DNA of 64,000 bases from assembly GCA_036435485.1 (NCBI GenBank), contig CM071600.1:58463546-58527545 (forward strand). Reading direction: 5' to 3'. The DNA is from Saposhnikovia divaricata. Taxonomy: Eukaryota; Streptophyta; Magnoliopsida; Apiales; Apiaceae. Position 1 is the first letter of the stretch. Each line of letters opens with the position of its first letter. This document shows, one piece after another, positions 59,743 through 64,000 of the stretch. The notes beneath the pieces were generated by a model that saw nothing but the letters and a program-made list of their open reading frames with translations, was not told the DNA's origin and searched no databases. The position numbers and the translations under genes were made by a program.

Positions 59743-61748
59743 ATGACAGCATCAACCATAGTTCAAATACGAAGAACAACACCAGCCTCAATTGAGGCTA
59801 CCACCATCACCTCTACTCCACCCGTCATCACTAGGTAAGGGTACATACCCCCATCAACGGAGGTGACCACTCAATCTCAAGTTTCTCAACTTATAGGGAC
59901 GACTCCCTATGCTGAGAGAACTCTACCTATGGTCGTCAGCCCAAACCAGGAGACCAACTCTCTTCAGATGGTGGTCTCTCCTCTTGTCAATCGCCCACTA
60001 CCTCCTGGAGCATAGATCTCTATCACAGATCTCATCGCAAGAACGAATCCAGTGTATGGCTTGCCTAACTACCCACCGAATACTCTAGAGTTGGGCCGAG
60101 AGGCCATGCCCTGCAGATACATGAGCCGTATCATCCTCCTTACATTAGAGGCTTGGGCCCTGATCAAGGATATTTTGAATACTTTGGTCCTTATACTGTT
60201 GAATCATCATCTGAGGATGATGATCGAGATGAAGCCCCGAGAAGATGACGTACTGGAAAAGAGCCTGTAAGGCGTGGTCGAAGAATCCCAGATGGACCTC
60301 CATTGACAACTGCTAAATGGATTAAGGCTCATGAAGCCGAGTTTCAGAGGTTAACAAAGGACATCGCAAGGGAGCAACAGAGGCATAATCAGAATCGATC
60401 TCCTCCGAGGTCAGAAGAGATCCTATAGCTGATTTGGAGAGGCCGTCTAGAAGGTAGAAAATGGTCGATGCCCCAAGAGGTGGAACTACAAGGGTGAAGA
60501 TTCCCAAAGCTGATCTCAAGGACTTAATGCAACTTGGAGATCCTGATGATACAACACCACCATTCATTGAGGAGGTGATGATTGCTCGCGTCTCTAGGAA
60601 GCTTAAGATGCCCACCGTAAAGGCTTATGATGGAACGGGCGATCCCACAAATCATGTGAGGACGTTCTCTAATGCACTGTTGTTGCAACCTGCTAGTGAT
60701 GCTCTCAAGTGTAGGGCATTCCTCAAACCCTAGCGGTCATGGCTCAAAGATGGTATAGTCGTTTGCCTGCAAACTAAATTGGCTCTTTTAAAGAATTGAG
60801 CACGGCTTTTATCAACCAATTTATTCGTGGGAGAGTCCATGAGAAGAGCTCCGCATCCCATATGCAGGTGATACAAGGAGAGAATGAGAGTTTAAGGGAT
60901 TATCTCAAGTGCTTCACTAAAGAGACGCTGAACATCCCTGATCTGGAAAACAAAGTAGCTATGATAGCCTTAGAGAATGAGACGTTGAATGTTTTCTTTC
61001 AGATGTCGTTAAAAAGCATCCACCTAAGAACATGAATGAGCTCCAAAAAATGGCAAGCAAGTACGTAAAGGCTTAGGAAAGCATAAGGAAAACAGAGGTC
61101 TCTACCGAAAGTGGTGGAAACAGGAGTTCTAAGAAGTGAAAGACAGAGTAGGAGTATGATGTTAGGGACAAGAATACCCGAACTAGCAAGGACTCCGATT
61201 CTGCTCTGGGATCGAGGTTTGTTGAGTACACAAGGTTGAACACTCATAGGAGTCAAATCTTGTTGGATATTGAAAAGGATGAGGATTTTCGATGGCCGAA
61301 GCCACTCAGGGGTGATCCCTCAAAGAGAAACAAGAATCAGTATTATAGATTCCACAAAGATGTGGGCTATGACACAGATGACTACAAACAACTCAAAGAT
61401 GAGATCGAGTTTTTGATCCGTAGAGGGAAACTGAGCCACTTCACTAAGGGTGAAGGCCGTGGTGATCAAATAAGAGATTATGATAAAGGGGATGACGATC
61501 GTGGTCACAACCCACAGCCCCGAGGGCCAGTAATAAACATGCTCCTAGGAGGCCCAACCGCGGACGGGACAACAAATAATTCTCGAAAGGCTTATGCCAG
61601 AGAAGTAATGCACATTGTTAGAGAAACACCAAAATGTGCAAGAACCGAGGTAACAATCGGATTTGATGATTCAGACTTGGAAGGGGTGAAGTTCCCCTAT
61701 GGCGACCCGCTGGTAATAATGCCCGTGATTGAAAATTTAGAGGTAAAA
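59743..61748 (+). pseudogene. Gypsy (Tat/Ogre-like) gag, broken
   Basis: The frame opens at ATG 59743 with a Thr/Pro-rich N-terminus. The capsid-like gag domain spans about 60590-61070: KAYDGTGDPTNHVRTF, then RWYSRLPANSI, ELSTAFINQFI and ENESLRDYLKCFTKETL. It continues with YYRFHKDVGYDTDDYKQLKDE (about 61340-61402), the Cys/His-less linker usual in this group. Stops and frame changes at about 59837, 60268, 60430, 60733 and 61140 break it. Confidence 0.85.
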
Positions 61749-62222
61749 TGAGTCTTGATAGACAATGAAGCTTCTATGGATATCTTGTTTCATGATGCGT
61801 TTATGAAGATGGGGTTTAATGACTCTAAGTTGATCCCATCCAACACGCCTATTTACGGGTTCAATGGAATAGAATCTAAAGTTGAGGGAACTATTGAGTT
61901 TCCCGTCACCATCGGATAGAAGCTAATAGCGGCCACTCAGATGCTGAAATTTTTAGTTATTAAAGTGTCTTCCACCTACAATGCCATCCTCGGAAGGACT
62001 GGACTCCACGCTTTTAAGGCTGTGGCTTCAACCTATCACATGAAGATCAGGTTTCCAACCAGAAATGGTGTAGGAGAACAAAAAGGTGACCATAAAATGG
62101 CTAGGAGCTGTTATGCAGCCGCATTAATGCCTGATGGAGTCAGGGGGCAGGTCCTTCCGATTGAAAACATGAATGTCTGTGGTGACGAAGACATGGATGC
62201 CTCAAAGTTTAATATGTTTTAA
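61749..62222 (+). pseudogene. Gypsy aspartic protease with altered active site
   Basis: The region starts after a stop (61749-61751) and reads VLIDNEASMDILFHDAF; the catalytic Asp-Thr/Ser-Gly triad is Asp-Asn-Glu. The later AILGRTGLHAFKAVASTYH and the downstream part with a Cys-Tyr-Ala-Ala word are typical of Tat-type proteases. The frame ends at 62222 and no reverse transcriptase follows. Confidence 0.82.
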
Positions 62223-62721
62223 ACTATCCTAGTAAGACGTAGCCCCGAGTAGAAATAAGTTTCGATGAAACCATTCCAAGGCTTATTGCCCCGAGTAGGA
62301 CAGTAGTACTCTATGTAAGGGTTGAACCCATTTCAAGTTATTAATGCAAGTTTGTTTTTCATTCGTTGATTATGTGATTTTATTTATGTGCCCAGCACCT
62401 GATGTGTGTAAGTCAAAGATGACCAAGTACTGAAAATAAAAAAACATATAAATGAAAACAAGCACATGCATAGAAAAGATCCCGAAGGATCAGCAATTAG
62501 ATTACGATACAATTGCATTGAAGTTTAAGTCCTTGAAGGACCCTGGATAAAATACAAACGTTGAAGTCCTGATGGACTACCCACTGAGGAAACATATTAC
62601 ATAGCCCGAAAGCCAATGGAAGGCTAATTAAGTGAGCAATTGATTTAGGAGATTTTGACATCACATATAAGCCTTGGACGACCATTAAGGCTCAGGCGTT
62701 AATTGACTTCGTGGATTGGAT
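62223..62721 (+). other. Decayed Gypsy remainder with an RNase H fragment
   Basis: Mostly unreadable. At about 62640-62715 a stretch (IDLGDFDITYKPWTTIKAQAL) matches the RNase H tail of Tat-type Gypsy elements. RT and most of RNase H are therefore missing between the protease and this point. Confidence 0.6.
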
Positions 62722-62726
62722 GTACC

Positions 62727-63240
62727 TGTTAGAAATGATTAATGAAAACAGTGTTTAGGAGCTACAGCGACAAATCAGAGTTTAGCTGGAAGCAGTCAGA
62801 GTTTAGTTAAACACTGACTACAGAAGCTGGATAGAGTTTAGTAAAGTCTGTCTAGAAGCAGCGCGTACGAAGTCAACAGAAGATATTAGAGATCAATTGA
62901 AGATTGATATGGAAGCGAGATCTTTGGAGACTGGATAGCTATCAAAGAGATCGAGTTGACTTAGGAGACGTGTGACAATCTGTAATTGATATCATTGTAT
63001 AGCTGATTATTAGGAATATCAATTAGAGATTGTATCGAAGCTGTATGTTTTATAAATACAGTTAGGTTAACCCTAGAAGGGTATCGTGCATCGAACTATC
63101 TTTATTGTAACCTAGCATCTCTTTGTGATAGTTTTACATCACGAAGAGGGTTTTTAATACCAGAAGATTTAAAGTGCATAATCATCTTAATTGTTATTCT
63201 CTCATCTAATATTGATTATTATTGTGTATTCGGCCTAACA
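62727..63240 (+). mobile_element. Solo LTR with 5-bp target duplication
   Basis: 514 bases starting tgttagaaatgattaatg and ending ttcggcctaaca (inverse TGTTAG...CTAACA). gtacc flanks both sides (62722-62726 and 63241-63245). A TATA-like gttttataaata lies at about 63048-63059. It interrupts the Gypsy remainder. No internal region remains, so it is the product of LTR-LTR recombination. Confidence 0.92.
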
Positions 63241-63245
63241 GTACC

Positions 63246-64000
63246 ATTGATAACCAAGAAGTCGGGGGGCAGGAGATAGTACCCCAAGCCTTAGCTGACT
63301 TCGTGGTTGGATGTATCATTAACAGCCAAGAAGTCGGGGGGCAAGAGTTATTAACCCAAGAGGGTAAAGAACTGGTAAAGAACTAGAAAACAAGAATGAA
63401 GATGAAACATGACCTTGAAGGAATATTAGGTGTTCTATTTTGATGGAGCGTCAAAAACAAAATCAAGACGATTAGCTAAAAGGCTAATACTTTAGAAACA
63501 AAGAATAGTATAGAGAATATATTCCAAGACTAAGGTGAACTTCAAATCTCAACATAAAATTTAAGCCTTATTGGACAATAAGGTTGTCTGCCTCCAATCG
63601 AGCTTGTCGTTTGAATTCAAGGCCTTGAATTAACAGCCGCCAATCAAATCAAAACCTAAGCAATGTTCTATAAGCATAAGAAGAAGGTTGGAATCCTAGA
63701 ATCAAGATAAAGGTTTGAAAACCAACCAAGACACACCAAACCTAACGTCAAGCGCTAAGGAGCAAGTGGACTTCCTGAATGATCAACCGAGAAGTAAGAC
63801 CTCCTCCATGTGAAACAAGGGGGAGACAAGAACTAAAGAACTTCATCACAAGTTCTACATCTTAGAATGAGAATCAAGGGTTGATGATAACCTTAAAACC
63901 AAGGATTCGGCAAACAAGTTAAGGCCCAGAAGGTCACGAGGACTAAGAAACAAGTTGTTTGAATTCAAGATTCATGAAACCATTCAAGGCATATCAAACA
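63246..64000 (+). pseudogene. Gypsy RNase H remnant and unassigned tail
   Basis: 63250-63350 holds a second copy of the unit cttcgtggattggatgta plus aagccaagaagtcggggggc, so a short tandem duplication spans the solo LTR. At about 63430-63460 the word YFDGAS recalls the start of the RNase H domain. The remainder to the window end is stop-rich and unrecognised; the 3' LTR probably lies outside. Confidence 0.45.

Overview
This is nuclear DNA from a flowering plant, probably a eudicot with a large, repeat-rich genome; the species cannot be fixed from the sequence. The signs are an ATL-type RING-H2 ubiquitin ligase gene present twice, the first exon of a 26S proteasome RPT1 ATPase gene, plant-type Ty1/Copia and Ty3/Gypsy elements primed with a tRNA-Met-type site, Stowaway-, Emigrant-, hAT-, Harbinger-, CACTA- and Helitron-type remains, and long (TA)n and (GA)n tracts. 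Real host coding sequence is only about 1.5 kb; almost all the rest is transposable elements, many nested in one another.

Layout. 1-3173: first copy of a duplicated segment with an intact ATL gene (2438-3100, +); its 5' flank carries an Emigrant-like MITE and a GC-rich hAT-like element that itself holds a (TA)n-flanked MITE. 3785-4575 (-): remnant of a small two-exon gene for a tail-anchored protein. 5149-5242 (-): RPT1 exon 1, cut at codon 3 by a 30-kb nest. Layer 1 is a chromovirus-like Gypsy (5243-35318, target duplication gtgcc). Layer 2 is a Copia element (8679-33246, ctagc) inside its RNase H region. Layer 3 lies inside the Copia: a young LARD with 3.9-kb LTRs (21161-30100, tggaa), a 4.4-kb solo-LTR-like block (15840-20229), another LTR-like block (12749 to about 14450) and a (TA)n-flanked element rich in E2F-type sites (10379-11260). 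The RPT1 start codon and 5' leader reappear beyond the nest at 35319-35325.

35600-41211 holds a decayed PIF/Harbinger transposon (transposase pseudogene 36715-37997, -), a run of (TA)n-flanked MITEs including two near-identical copies head to head, and a non-autonomous Helitron. 42198-43731 plus 56807-56875 is the second duplicate: its ATL gene (43072-43542, +) has lost the GLD motif and the C-terminal tail, and its 3' UTR is split by a 13-kb TG...CA insertion (43732-56806, ggtag) full of decayed elements, including a long uncharacterised reading frame (52711-55799) just before a polypurine tract and LTR. 56876-59161 is AT-rich with a minisatellite. 59162-64000 is a decayed Tat/Ogre-like Gypsy with gag and protease but no reverse transcriptase, carrying a solo LTR with target duplication gtacc.

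The duplicated ATL segment supplies empty-site controls for several insertions. The most unusual signals are the (TA)n-flanked element group with shared palindromic bZIP-type cores, the E2F-site array, the head-to-head hairpin pair, the GCGAAGC mini-hairpin cluster and the four-level nest at a proteasome gene start codon.
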